64,000 nt of DNA, from NCBI RefSeq assembly GCF_017068455.1, contig NZ_CP070608.1, positions 2,585,488 through 2,649,487 on the forward strand. The letters are read 5' to 3'. The position numbers and the translations under genes are program-made. Under the pieces are notes generated by a model that made no database searches, had not been told where the DNA came from, and saw only the letters and a program-made list of their open reading frames with translations. Source of the stretch: Fulvivirga lutea (GTDB lineage: Bacteria; Bacteroidota; Bacteroidia; Cytophagales; Cyclobacteriaceae). Below, piece after piece: positions 44,215-55,119 of the stretch; the stretch's first letter is position 1, and each line of letters opens with the position of its first letter.

Positions 44215-45447
44215 TTAATGGAAAAACATATAACCAAAAACTATTGCAGCAATTATGCCTGCTATGTCCGCAATTAACCCAGCGGTTATTGCATACCTAA
44301 TATTTTTGATATTCACAGATCCAAAGTAAACAGCCACAATATAAAATGTTGTTTCTGTCGCTCCACGAAACACACTCGCCATTTGTCCCACAAATGAATC
44401 CGCTCCATGGGTTTTAATTGTCTCAATCATCATACCTCTGGCAGCTCCGCCACTCAATGGTTTCATTACAGCAACCGGGAGGGCGTCCACAAAGTCAGTA
44501 TTCAATCCACTGGCACTCACTATTATTCGCAAGCCTTCAATTAAATAATCCATGGCGCCTGAGGCTCTGAAAACTCCAATGCCAACGAGTATGGCAATTA
44601 AGTAAGGAATAATTTTAACAGCTATTTGGAAGCCTTCTTTGGCTCCTTCAATGAACGTACCATATAAGTCCACTTTATTTTTAAAGCCTAATACTAAGAA
44701 GCTGATCATTATTGAAAAGATAATAAAGTTACTGGCAAAGCCGGAAAACCTGTCTAATTCTGCAGGATTAAGTGTTGTTAGGTAATAAACAAGTAAGCCT
44801 ATAAACAAAGTTAAACCACCCAGATAGGAGAGAATTACCCTATCCCAAAGATTAATTTTTTGATAAATTGAAACGGTGATCAGTCCCACTATCGTTGAGC
44901 AAAAAGTAGCCAACAGGATAGGTAAAAATACGTCTGTAGGATTGCTTGCATTAAGTACTGACCTATCCACTAAAATGGTTAGGGGAATGATGGATAAGCC
45001 TGAAGTATTTAACACCAAAAACATTATTTGAGAGTTGGAAGCCTTTTCTTTGTCGGTATTCAACTCCTGCATTTCATTCATGGCTTTCAAGCCAAGTGGA
45101 GTGGCAGCATTATCGAGTCCTAAGATATTTGCCGAAAAATTCATGATAATAGCTCCCTGAGCGGGATGATCTTTAGGTATGTCAGGAAACAATTTTGAGA
45201 AAAAAGGACCTACAAGTCGCGATAGAATTCTAACCATGCCACCCTCTTCTCCAATTTTCATTAAGCCCAGCCATAAGGCCATGACACCAGTCAGGTAAAT
45301 GGATATCTCAAAACCGGTTTTTGACATCTCAAAAGTTGAGTTCACAATGTCAGTAAATACCTGCGTATCTCCAAAGAAGATAACTTTTACAAGAGCTGTT
45401 AGAAACGCAACGATAAAGAAAGCAAACCAGATGTAGTTTAGGGTCAT
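44215..45447 (-). CDS. SpmA-SpmB fusion, nucleoside-recognition (Gate) membrane protein
   Basis: A 410-residue multipass protein from the ATG at 45447 (MTLNYIWFAFFIV). The N-terminal half matches SpmA (GVMALWLGLMKIGEEGGMV, NFSANILGLDNAATPLGLKA) and the C-terminal half SpmB (PYLIAILVGIGVFRASGAMD, KPLSGGAARGMMIE, FRGATETTFYIVAVYFG). These are two Gate domains that are separate genes in spore-formers. Bacteroidetes do not sporulate, so the fusion must have another transport-linked role; the substrate is unknown. An in-frame start 39 bp upstream at 45486 is possible but less typical. Confidence 0.9.
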   Translation of the reverse strand: MTLNYIWFAFFIVAFLTALVKVIFFGDTQVFTDIVNSTFEMSKTGFEISIYLTGVMALWLGLMKIGEEGGMVRILSRLVGPFFSKLFPDIPKDHPAQGAIIMNFSANILGLDNAATPLGLKAMNEMQELNTDKEKASNSQIMFLVLNTSGLSIIPLTILVDRSVLNASNPTDVFLPILLATFCSTIVGLITVSIYQKINLWDRVILSYLGGLTLFIGLLVYYLTTLNPAELDRFSGFASNFIIFSIMISFLVLGFKNKVDLYGTFIEGAKEGFQIAVKIIPYLIAILVGIGVFRASGAMDYLIEGLRIIVSASGLNTDFVDALPVAVMKPLSGGAARGMMIETIKTHGADSFVGQMASVFRGATETTFYIVAVYFGSVNIKNIRYAITAGLIADIAGIIAAIVFGYMFFH

Positions 45448-45678
45448 AAGCCTCTTGATGTACAATATGAAGCTCGAAAATAACAATAAAAAGTAGAGAC
45501 AAAGAAGGAAGGCCGGCTAAACCTGTTACTTTTAGTCCAAATATGGGATAAATAGTACCAGATTGGAATTAAATAAAAATTAAAATCTTGGTAAACTGCT
45601 GGCATACAGCTATTTTAGCGGTTAATACTATTGGTATAATTATTATTGAATACAGTTGGCTAACGCGTTCAAATAACT

Positions 45679-48600
45679 ATGAAAAAATTTTTACTGTCCA
45701 CACTCTTATTTTTATTTTTTACGAGTACATTTTCACAAACCGGCCCTGCAGGTATTGGAACTGGAGATGGCTCATCAGGCCCCAGAAATGTTCTGTGGCT
45801 TAGATCAGACGCAGGAGTTACTCAATCTGGAACTGTCTCAGCTTGGGCTGACCAGTCTGGTAATGGATTAAATGCCGTTCAGGCAACGAGTGGCTTACGA
45901 CCTACATATACAGCTTCTAATGCTAGTCTCAATGGATTGCCTTCAATGAATTTTGGCCCAAGCGGGACAACCAATTTTCATTTAGCAATACCAGATAATG
46001 ATCTTTTAGATGGATCTCCTGGCATGTCTTTCTTTATTGTATTAAACCCTTCTTCTAATGGTACTTATGGGATTCTAAACAAAAGAACGACTGCTGGCTC
46101 CAACCAGGCGTATAGAATTTATAGAAATGGAGGTAATTTAACTTCTGATATTAGTAATGGTGGAGCTGCTAATATTACATTAAGTAACGCACCAAATATC
46201 TTTTCTAGTGTTTATGACCAGACTTTGGCTGGCAATAAATATAATCTATATGTCAACTCAACAAACAATAGTAGCGCAAATGTTACTACAACTTTGCCTA
46301 ATGAAGCTTCACCATTGTACATTGGTAACTTTAACTTAAGTGATAATAGAAGTTTTGATGGTGATATTGCTGAAGTAATTGTTTATCAAGATGCATTAAA
46401 TGCACCAGAACGAATCATTGTAGAGAATTATTTGAGCCAAAAGTATGCTATTACAATTGGTGCTAATGATTACTTTTCTTCTGGAGATGCTGCCTATGCT
46501 AATGATTTAGTAGGAATAGGAACGGTTGATGGAACAACTAAGAGTGCACAATCCGGATTTTCCGATGCACTACAAATTGAAGAATTAAATGGCAGTTTAA
46601 ATAGTGCTAACGAGTTTGTTTTCATTGCTCATGATAATACAGCACATGCACAGAACAATACATCCAATCTTGGAGAAGTAGAAATTACAGACCGTTGGGC
46701 AAGAAGTTGGTACCTGCAAGCCTCTTCCAGTACAAGTTTAGAGCTAAGGTTTGATTTTGGAACAGCTGGTTTGGCTCCAGTAGGTAGTGCAACGGATTAT
46801 GTTCTATTATATCGTCCTGATTTAAGCTCAAATTTCACAAGAGTTTCAGTAAATGGTTATTCAATTGAGAACACAGATCAGCTTGTAGTTGATGCTAGCA
46901 ATATCAGTTTACCTTCAGGTTATTACACCATAGGAAGAGGCGCACAACTAATTCCTGTAAATATATATTCTTTTACTTCGGGTAATTGGAATAATCCTTT
47001 GACCTGGACCACAGACCCTTCTGGATTGTTAAGAGTGCCAGTAACAGGTTTAGTACCAACATCATCGGATAATGTGACAATTCTTACAGGTGACAATGTT
47101 ACAATGGACTCAGACGATAATGACGGTCTGAACTTAGAAGTGGCCGGTAGTTTAATAATTGGTACAACTACAGGTCATGACTTTTTTAATATTAAAGGAT
47201 CTGGTACTATAAGAATTTCAGGAAATGGCGGTTTGGATAATTTTCCAACAGGAGGCACAGCTCTTTTTGCCGATTCAATTGTAGGTGGAACCGTTGAAAT
47301 TAGAGGTTCAGGACTTTCTCTTAATCAAAATAGGCAATTTAATAATGTCATTCTCAATCTCGATGCTGCATCGAATGTTGCAACACTTCTAGCCGATTAT
47401 ACTGTAAATGGAGATTTGACATTGACTAGAGGTATTCTGCAAATAAATGATAATAGCGCCAACTCAAGAACTATTAATACCTATGGAGACGTAAGTGTAG
47501 GCTCAAACGCAGAGCTCAATGTAGGTACAGGTAATGCTAGGCATGAGTTTAATTTTTATGGTGACTTCGTAAATCAAGGAAGGGCAGAGTTTACGAATAG
47601 AGTTGCTACCAATTATGGTGCAGAAGCAACGGACGGTATAGTTGATGCCAACTTCCTAAGTGACGTTAAAGACCAATCTATTGATTGTTTTGGCGTTACT
47701 AATTTTTATCGAATAGAAATTGATAAAGGTGAAGATCAAACCTATATTCTTGATATTAACTCATCATCTGCGGCTAATTTTAACTTATTTGGTCCGGCAG
47801 ATTATGGCCACGGTTCTATAGCACAACTTACAACAAATGACAATGCACTAGGACTTTTACGAGGTACAGTTAGATTAAACACTAATGTCGATGTACCAGT
47901 TTTAAATAATACTGGAAATTATAACATATCAGAAGCTGCCAGATTGTGGGTAAATGGTGGTTCAGCCGCAAAGCCTTCTGGAACAGCTATAGTTCCATAT
48001 GGTACGATACAACTATCTGGAGGTACTATTGATGCACCAATAAACAGCGGTATAACAACAAGAGCTAATGGAAATATTGTGGTTTCTGATGGTGTTTTAA
48101 CTACTAGACAAATTAGAACATCCGTAAATGGTCCAACTAATATCGGTGGATATACACAATCAGGTGGTGTAGTGAATGTCACGGGAGGCTCAGTGAATCA
48201 GGATTATTATACGTTTAGCTTGTCTTACCCTGGGAATACATTCAATATGTCTGGAGGAACTTTAAATGTTGAAGGGGCCTCTGATCGAGGATTAATTTTT
48301 ATTAATAGTGATCCAGGCAATATCAGTGTTACTGGCGGAACGGTGAATGCAATTTCTACGAATACGAAAATATCTAAAATAACATCAAAGGCACCTTTTT
48401 GGGATCTAACAATAAGTAACAGTTTAAATAGTACAAATTCCAATGCACGTATTGCGGTTACAACCGGTTCAACCGGAACAGGAGCTAACGAAAGCACTAT
48501 ATTTGATCCAGATTTAGTAGTACTTCACGATTTATCAATTCTTACAGGAACTATAAGAAATGATGGTACAAGTACGTATGGCGGGTATCTGGATTTATGC

Positions 48601-51600
48601 TATGATTACGATTTAGACGGCACTGACGATTGTGTAGATATATTTGTTGGAAGTGATTTAACGATTAATGATAACGCGGTTATTGACGTATTCTCAAATG
48701 AAGCTGATAATGCCAACAGTTCTACGTTAACTTTTGACAGTAATGTGTATGGAATATTCTATGTGGGCGATATTACAACTCTTGACTATACTCTGACTGG
48801 CTATGAAGACCCTGATAACGCAACTAGCAATATTTATGATGATTATAGACTTCCGCTTTACAATTTAGTAATTGATAAAGATGGTGCAACACTTCAATTG
48901 GCAGCTAAAGATCCTGGATTAGAGGATAACCCGCCTACAGATCCACTGACAAGCACAGGGGGTAAAAATCTTGATTCTAATGACGCAAGGTTACTTTACA
49001 TTCGTAACGGACTTACAGTTGCCTCTAGTTCAACCCTAAATCAAATTGATCCGACAGGCAGTGGTATTTATGGGTATATAGTTAGAGTATATGCTTCAGA
49101 GATAAATGTTGATGGTAATTTGTTAGTTTACGAACAAGGTGTAAATCCTACTAATTCATTTTTGGAGATAAGAGAACAAAATCCCGATGGTAACCCTGCT
49201 ACAGATGTAGGGGACATAATTACGATAAATTCTACAGACGGCTCAACTATAGGCAACCTTGTAGTGGATTTGGGAAATGATGAACTTCACTTAGGTAGTG
49301 ATTTAGAGGTTACTCGATTTGTTTATCGACATGGTGGAGTCAATCTTGGAACTCATAATCTTAAAGTAGACATTCTGGATTTAAACACTGAATCTAATGG
49401 AGATAATGAGAGACTTCGTACCGGTAATTCAGAGTATTTGTTTGGACTTAATACCTCTGGAGCGCGTCAATATTTTTATACTGCAGGTAATGCGTCTGAT
49501 GGAGGATTAAGTATTAAAGTGCCAAGAGTAACAAACCTTGGGGGTGCTGATGATACCCAAAATATAGGATTCGATCCTTCGTATGATAATTTCAATGATG
49601 AATATCAGAACCCTGATCTATTATGGTTCCCAATAGGTATTGCCGATAGATACACACCTGCTCTCATGTGGGTTGTAGATGATGCGGCTGTAACGTATTC
49701 CGGTGACGAATATGTGACTGTTCGACCTGTTGATGGTGAATTGAAAACAACAGACCTTTCTGGTGGTGATCTTCTTTCTTATTATTGGCGAGTAGGACAC
49801 GAGGGATTTGATGGGGGTATACCTACAGTATCTTGGTTATTTCAATATGATCAGGATGACGTTGTAGGTACCGAGTCAAATTATGTTCCTGGTAAGGTAC
49901 TAGATGGTGACACATATCAAAGGTCCTACGATGGAACCACTCAGGCTGTTAAAGAGGCCGGAAATAGTGGGAATGGAAGTGCAAATGATGGTACCGAAAA
50001 CAATAATCTACAAGGTAATGCACCTGGTAATGTTATTGTGTTTAACGGATTAAACACGGGAACAACGCTACCATTACCCGGTAATGTTGCAGATGACAAT
50101 ATTGATACTGGAACTGGGGATGAAATATTTCAAGGTTTTAATGTTGATGATAACTGGGATCCACAATTTCCAAATGTTGGTTTTTCGCTAGAAAATGCAA
50201 ATTACACAGCAGGTGCCGCAGCAAGATTTATAGGTGCACCTCAAATATTTTACTCTAGAAATACATCTCAAGCGAACTGGACTAGTACGAGTGCATGGTC
50301 TTTAACAAGAGACGGTGGTGCAGCTGGGGACTATCCTCGAGATGGTGATATAGCAATATTAACTAGAGATAATGGTGGAGCAGGAGATCCTACAACCTAT
50401 GGAGCGGGAGTTTTCTCAATCAATAATGGAACAGGTCCTGTAAATATAGCACAGTTAGTTTTCGATGATTATGATCCGGTTAATAACAATTTTATTAGTG
50501 GTTGTCCAAGAGTCATTTTTGACACCAACGGAAGTTATGCGGCATATAATTCTAATTTTGGAACTGTAGTTGTAACTGATAGGCATATAGATGGAGGTAA
50601 TCCTCAAACCACGCATGGCTCTGTAATTCAATACAATATTAATTCTAGTTACACTGGTATATTTCCAGGGGGTGACTTTGGAGATTTTAATGATGATGAA
50701 AATGCGCTTGTAATTTATGCTTGGGATGGTGGTACAGGAACTGCTACGCTTTCGGCAAGTGCCACAGAATATCCTTTACTTTGGTTTGCTGGAGGAAATT
50801 CAACGAATAGAATTGTTCAATTCCCAGATGTGGATGTTACTGTTAATGGCAGGGCTAATTTAAATGGTGACATGTTAATTAGGGTAAATAATGATGCCTC
50901 AAGAACTCTGACATTCAAAAATAACGTTGAAATTGGTTCAGGCTGTTGTGGTTCAGGTTTCTTTGAATTCGAAGGAAGCTCTACAGGTGATCAGACAGTT
51001 GTGATCGAAGGTGACCTGAGCTTTAATAGCACCAATGGTGGGCAACTAAGATTGGTAAATAATAGCTTGTCCAATGACCATAGACTAATTGTAGAAGGTA
51101 ACATAACCGTTCCATCGACTGGAACAATGAACTTGGGCAATGGTACTAATTCTGTCATCGATCTTGAACTTCGAGGAGAAGGTAACAATACTTTTACAAA
51201 TAGTGGTTCGGTGACTTTGCATCGAATGATTGTGAATAAAGGAACTGATAAGTCTAATAGTTTTTCTTTTAATGATTCATTTACTATTAACGGTTCAACT
51301 AATGGAGCAACCAAAGCCATTGAGATTCAAAATGGAACACTTGTATTTAATGATGCTGTTATTAATGTTAATTTGACAACAGGAGGTGATGATTTTAATA
51401 TACCTTCAACAGGAGGCTTACAAATAACACAAGGTACAGCAAATGTTAGTGGTGACGATTCAGGTATTTATTTGGATGGTTGTTTGATTGTTGATGGCGG
51501 TACTCTGGATATGGACGATGCTGTTGGTAATGGGAATAATTACATAGAATATTCAGCGTCAGGGAATGCTATTTTAGAAATATCTTCAGGTTCTTTAAAT

Positions 51601-54600
51601 GTAGGTTCACAAATTAGACCAATTACTACTGCAAATACAGGAGTTTTAAAATACCGTCAAACTGGTGGTGATGTAAGAATAGGTACACAAGCTGGCCCAA
51701 CCAATAATAGAGGTATGTTACAGATTTATAATGCAGGAAGTGAATTTACATACACAGGGGGAACGTTGGCTATTGAAAGGCATCAGGATTCACCTTCTAT
51801 AGCAGCTTTATATCTTGATCCGGATGAATCTGATGTCACAGGTACGATCAACATTTTTAACGCAAATACACCTGCAGGACAGACCAATTTTGGAATTAAT
51901 TCTACCATCACACTAGCCGATTTAAATATTAATGGCAATAGTGGTAACAGTCCAACTGCTAGATTAAGAGTTAATCCGTTAACTGTTGGAGGAAGTTTTA
52001 CAATAAATAGCGGATCTACATTCAATGCCGCGGGAATAGATTTAAATTTAGAAGATAACTTTATAAATGATGGTACATTTACAGCGTCAGCGAATACTAC
52101 TTCTTTTACTAGTACTACGACTCAATCTATAAGTGGTAGCAGTAATACAACCTTCTTCAACTTTACAAAAGTAAATGCTGGTTCATTGGATGTTGATGCA
52201 TCAATTATTGTGGATGGATTTTTCATTCATAGCGAGGGAACAATTAATAGTGGGACAAATACTATAGATCTCAATGGAAACGCAGTGTTGGAAGGAGGTC
52301 ATACAAGTGCTGGCGGTGAAGGTATCAAGTTCTCCGGCTCTGCTTTACAACAATTATTTAGGTCAACAGCAGGCACAAGTGAAGTAGGTATTATTACCGT
52401 TGAAAATTCAAATGGAGTTGAAATTCCACCAGGTAACGGTTATAACTTTAATATAAATGGTGGTCTAAGACTAAATGGTGGTGTTTTTGATATTGGTGGA
52501 AGTAATATTCTTTTTGGGGCTTCAGCTGATATTACACCAGTACAGCCATTTTCTGTTTCAAACATGATTAGAACAAATAGTTCATTTGCTGATAAAGGAG
52601 TAGGAAAGGTGTTTGCCGCTAGTTCTTCTAGTGATTTCACTTATCCACTTGGTCAGACTTTTTATACACCAACATTCATTGATTTTGGCACATCTGGTGC
52701 ATCAGGGGGGACAATATTTGTGAGTCCGGCAAATGAGTATCATCCAACTATTGATGATGGCAATGATTTGACAGCTAGTGGAGATATTAACAATGTACTT
52801 CAATATTATTGGACGTTAACCGCCACAGGTTTTGGCTCAGGTGATTTTGCCGCTGATGTAGATTTTACTTACAATGATGCATTAGTTTTAGCTGCAGATG
52901 GAGCAGAATCAGATTACATTGCGGCTAGAATATTGGCTTTCAATAACCCAACGAATGAAATAAATAAGTTTACAACTGCTGAGGTAGACGAAGCATTGAA
53001 TACCATTTCTTTTACGTTTAGTGGTGATAATGCCAATGGTATTTCAGGTGATTACTTTGCTGGTATCGATTTAGCTATTCCAAATAACGTTGCGACATAC
53101 ACTGTAGATACAAATGGTAACTATAATGCCGATGTATATGATGTTGCCGTGCCAGGAGGTGGAGCACCTACAGGTTCTGTGGTTATTATACCAAGTGGTT
53201 TTACCCTTACTGTCAATCAAGACAATACTAGTTTTTACAGAACTGAAATTCAGGCAGGTGGAGTTTTAGAGATAGCTGATGGTACTTCTAATCATAGGCT
53301 TGGTATTCTAGACGGTACCGGTGATTTAAGGATAATTAGCAATGGTATTAGTGCTGATTTGCCAGCCTTTTCAGGAAACTTCTTAAGCTGTTCGGGTGGT
53401 GGATTAGAATATGCAGGAACGGGTAGTTATCCTATTTTAGGAGGAGTAACAGAAATTAGAAATCTGACGCTAAGTGGTTCTGGAGATAGAGATTTTCCTA
53501 ATAATAATATGGATATTTGTGAAAGTCTTCTTATAAATGGTCCAACCGTTAATCTTTCTGATGGCAGGACACTTTCAGTAAATCAGGATATTGTAATTAA
53601 TGGCGGAATACTAAATACTGGTACGTCAATAATAAATGTTGCAGGAGATGTAACGATATTAGGAGGTGCTTTTGATGAGGAAAATGGTGGGTCAATTACT
53701 ATTGAAGGAGACTTGACAATACAAGGAGGAACTTATATATCGGGAACTTCGGGAAATCTTTTCCTAGAAGGTGACTTTATTTACATTTCAGGAATCTACA
53801 ACTCTGGGTCAGGTACTAACAGAGTACGTATGGCAGGAAGTACAGCCCAAAATATTAGTGGAGATTTTACTGGAGCTAGTTCGATATATAGACTTCAAGT
53901 AAATAATTCTGCAGGGATAAATATTCAAAGTGGATCAGTTGAAATTAGTAATCTTTTGATTTTATCCAATGGAATAATAGTAACCAATGGCAACTCACTC
54001 TTAATTAATTCCACTGGTGGCATTGCTCCTAGTATTGGTAGGTTAAATTCTTATATTAATGGAAGGTTGTCTATTGTAGTTAATGGCTCAGAAGATTTTC
54101 CAATAGGAAGCTCTACACAGTGGCGTCCAATTTCAGTTAACTCGGCTTCGGTCGGAGGGCTAACTTGGGAAGCAGAATACTTTCAAAGAAATCCAACGGC
54201 TGACCCGTTAGTGGATAATCTTACTCCTACAAATTCTAGTATTCAAACGATAAGCTCTGGTGAATATTGGAAAATATCTGATGGTAATGTGGCTGCATCT
54301 GGTGTGACTGCTAGAGTTGGATTAAGCTGGGGGGCTGCAAGTGATGTGTCAACAGTGTTAGCAGAAAGAGAAGAGTTAGAAGTGATGATCTGGAATGATG
54401 CATTAAGCTCTTGGGATAATCTAGATGGCACAAGTTTCTCATCAGGTCATACACAATCTGAAGGTAGGTTTGTAGCTGTAAGCAACAATAGTTTCAGCGA
54501 GCAAATTTTTACCCTTGGTTCTACAACAGCGAATAATCCACTTCCAGTTACGCTAGTTTCTTTTGACGGAATGTTAACTGATGAATCTGTGCTATTGAAA

Positions 54601-55107
54601 TGGAAGACTTCAACTGAAATAAATAATGACTATTTTGAACTTCAAAGATCAGCTAATGGCTTAGATTATGAAACTTTAGCTGTTATTCAAGGGAATGGTA
54701 ATTCTACTAGACTAATAGAATATACTTATAGTGATGTGAAGCCGATGGCAGGCAATAATTATTACAGACTAAAACAGGTAGATTTTGATGGTAAGGTAAC
54801 TATTGACCATAGAGTAGTATTGGTAGAATATATTCCGCAAAATTTCACGTTGTTATTTAATGTTTACCCTAATCCTACTTCGGAGAATAATATCAATGTT
54901 CGAGTAACTGCAAATCAAGATGTCCCTGTAAGGTTAGAATTGTTTGATTTATTTGGTAAGAAAGTATTTAGTAATGAGTATAGTTCTTCTGAGCTTTATG
55001 ATGATATAAAGGTTCAACCTACAGAACAGCTTAATCAGGGAATTTATATCATTAGATTAGAACAACTAGATAAATCAATTACTAAGAGATTGATTATTAC
55101 AAAATAG
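45679..55107 (+). CDS. Giant T9SS-secreted repeat protein (3142 residues)
   Basis: Signal peptide MKKFLLSTLLFLFFTSTFSQ at the N-terminus. Residues ~30-260 resemble a LamG/concanavalin-like domain (NVLWLRSDAGV..., GDIAEVIVYQDALNAPERI). Three modules beginning with a W-rich or VDTNG-type strand, at about 434, 1530 and 2474 (for example SGNWNNPLTWTTDPSG and NWTSTSAWSLTRDG), each lead into long Gly/Asn/Thr-rich beta-solenoid stretches with repeated G(G/N)(L/T)...(V/I)(S/T)GG turns. Near the end is WKTSTEINNDYFELQRS. The last ~75 residues are a T9SS type A sorting domain (NVYPNPTSENN, LFDLFGKKVF, QGIYIIRLEQ). It is probably displayed on or released from the surface; an adhesive or gliding role is inferred from architecture only. 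The gene stands alone, with the convergent rsmE downstream. Confidence 0.93.
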   Translation: MKKFLLSTLLFLFFTSTFSQTGPAGIGTGDGSSGPRNVLWLRSDAGVTQSGTVSAWADQSGNGLNAVQATSGLRPTYTASNASLNGLPSMNFGPSGTTNFHLAIPDNDLLDGSPGMSFFIVLNPSSNGTYGILNKRTTAGSNQAYRIYRNGGNLTSDISNGGAANITLSNAPNIFSSVYDQTLAGNKYNLYVNSTNNSSANVTTTLPNEASPLYIGNFNLSDNRSFDGDIAEVIVYQDALNAPERIIVENYLSQKYAITIGANDYFSSGDAAYANDLVGIGTVDGTTKSAQSGFSDALQIEELNGSLNSANEFVFIAHDNTAHAQNNTSNLGEVEITDRWARSWYLQASSSTSLELRFDFGTAGLAPVGSATDYVLLYRPDLSSNFTRVSVNGYSIENTDQLVVDASNISLPSGYYTIGRGAQLIPVNIYSFTSGNWNNPLTWTTDPSGLLRVPVTGLVPTSSDNVTILTGDNVTMDSDDNDGLNLEVAGSLIIGTTTGHDFFNIKGSGTIRISGNGGLDNFPTGGTALFADSIVGGTVEIRGSGLSLNQNRQFNNVILNLDAASNVATLLADYTVNGDLTLTRGILQINDNSANSRTINTYGDVSVGSNAELNVGTGNARHEFNFYGDFVNQGRAEFTNRVATNYGAEATDGIVDANFLSDVKDQSIDCFGVTNFYRIEIDKGEDQTYILDINSSSAANFNLFGPADYGHGSIAQLTTNDNALGLLRGTVRLNTNVDVPVLNNTGNYNISEAARLWVNGGSAAKPSGTAIVPYGTIQLSGGTIDAPINSGITTRANGNIVVSDGVLTTRQIRTSVNGPTNIGGYTQSGGVVNVTGGSVNQDYYTFSLSYPGNTFNMSGGTLNVEGASDRGLIFINSDPGNISVTGGTVNAISTNTKISKITSKAPFWDLTISNSLNSTNSNARIAVTTGSTGTGANESTIFDPDLVVLHDLSILTGTIRNDGTSTYGGYLDLCYDYDLDGTDDCVDIFVGSDLTINDNAVIDVFSNEADNANSSTLTFDSNVYGIFYVGDITTLDYTLTGYEDPDNATSNIYDDYRLPLYNLVIDKDGATLQLAAKDPGLEDNPPTDPLTSTGGKNLDSNDARLLYIRNGLTVASSSTLNQIDPTGSGIYGYIVRVYASEINVDGNLLVYEQGVNPTNSFLEIREQNPDGNPATDVGDIITINSTDGSTIGNLVVDLGNDELHLGSDLEVTRFVYRHGGVNLGTHNLKVDILDLNTESNGDNERLRTGNSEYLFGLNTSGARQYFYTAGNASDGGLSIKVPRVTNLGGADDTQNIGFDPSYDNFNDEYQNPDLLWFPIGIADRYTPALMWVVDDAAVTYSGDEYVTVRPVDGELKTTDLSGGDLLSYYWRVGHEGFDGGIPTVSWLFQYDQDDVVGTESNYVPGKVLDGDTYQRSYDGTTQAVKEAGNSGNGSANDGTENNNLQGNAPGNVIVFNGLNTGTTLPLPGNVADDNIDTGTGDEIFQGFNVDDNWDPQFPNVGFSLENANYTAGAAARFIGAPQIFYSRNTSQANWTSTSAWSLTRDGGAAGDYPRDGDIAILTRDNGGAGDPTTYGAGVFSINNGTGPVNIAQLVFDDYDPVNNNFISGCPRVIFDTNGSYAAYNSNFGTVVVTDRHIDGGNPQTTHGSVIQYNINSSYTGIFPGGDFGDFNDDENALVIYAWDGGTGTATLSASATEYPLLWFAGGNSTNRIVQFPDVDVTVNGRANLNGDMLIRVNNDASRTLTFKNNVEIGSGCCGSGFFEFEGSSTGDQTVVIEGDLSFNSTNGGQLRLVNNSLSNDHRLIVEGNITVPSTGTMNLGNGTNSVIDLELRGEGNNTFTNSGSVTLHRMIVNKGTDKSNSFSFNDSFTINGSTNGATKAIEIQNGTLVFNDAVINVNLTTGGDDFNIPSTGGLQITQGTANVSGDDSGIYLDGCLIVDGGTLDMDDAVGNGNNYIEYSASGNAILEISSGSLNVGSQIRPITTANTGVLKYRQTGGDVRIGTQAGPTNNRGMLQIYNAGSEFTYTGGTLAIERHQDSPSIAALYLDPDESDVTGTINIFNANTPAGQTNFGINSTITLADLNINGNSGNSPTARLRVNPLTVGGSFTINSGSTFNAAGIDLNLEDNFINDGTFTASANTTSFTSTTTQSISGSSNTTFFNFTKVNAGSLDVDASIIVDGFFIHSEGTINSGTNTIDLNGNAVLEGGHTSAGGEGIKFSGSALQQLFRSTAGTSEVGIITVENSNGVEIPPGNGYNFNINGGLRLNGGVFDIGGSNILFGASADITPVQPFSVSNMIRTNSSFADKGVGKVFAASSSSDFTYPLGQTFYTPTFIDFGTSGASGGTIFVSPANEYHPTIDDGNDLTASGDINNVLQYYWTLTATGFGSGDFAADVDFTYNDALVLAADGAESDYIAARILAFNNPTNEINKFTTAEVDEALNTISFTFSGDNANGISGDYFAGIDLAIPNNVATYTVDTNGNYNADVYDVAVPGGGAPTGSVVIIPSGFTLTVNQDNTSFYRTEIQAGGVLEIADGTSNHRLGILDGTGDLRIISNGISADLPAFSGNFLSCSGGGLEYAGTGSYPILGGVTEIRNLTLSGSGDRDFPNNNMDICESLLINGPTVNLSDGRTLSVNQDIVINGGILNTGTSIINVAGDVTILGGAFDEENGGSITIEGDLTIQGGTYISGTSGNLFLEGDFIYISGIYNSGSGTNRVRMAGSTAQNISGDFTGASSIYRLQVNNSAGINIQSGSVEISNLLILSNGIIVTNGNSLLINSTGGIAPSIGRLNSYINGRLSIVVNGSEDFPIGSSTQWRPISVNSASVGGLTWEAEYFQRNPTADPLVDNLTPTNSSIQTISSGEYWKISDGNVAASGVTARVGLSWGAASDVSTVLAEREELEVMIWNDALSSWDNLDGTSFSSGHTQSEGRFVAVSNNSFSEQIFTLGSTTANNPLPVTLVSFDGMLTDESVLLKWKTSTEINNDYFELQRSANGLDYETLAVIQGNGNSTRLIEYTYSDVKPMAGNNYYRLKQVDFDGKVTIDHRVVLVEYIPQNFTLLFNVYPNPTSENNINVRVTANQDVPVRLELFDLFGKKVFSNEYSSSELYDDIKVQPTEQLNQGIYIIRLEQLDKSITKRLIITK

Positions 55108-55119
55108 TCCGTTGTAGTT

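Noticed and set aside
44215-45447. Evidence of sporulation genes
   Set aside because: SpmA/SpmB-type Gate proteins are widespread in non-sporulating Bacteroidetes; no other spore genes occur here.
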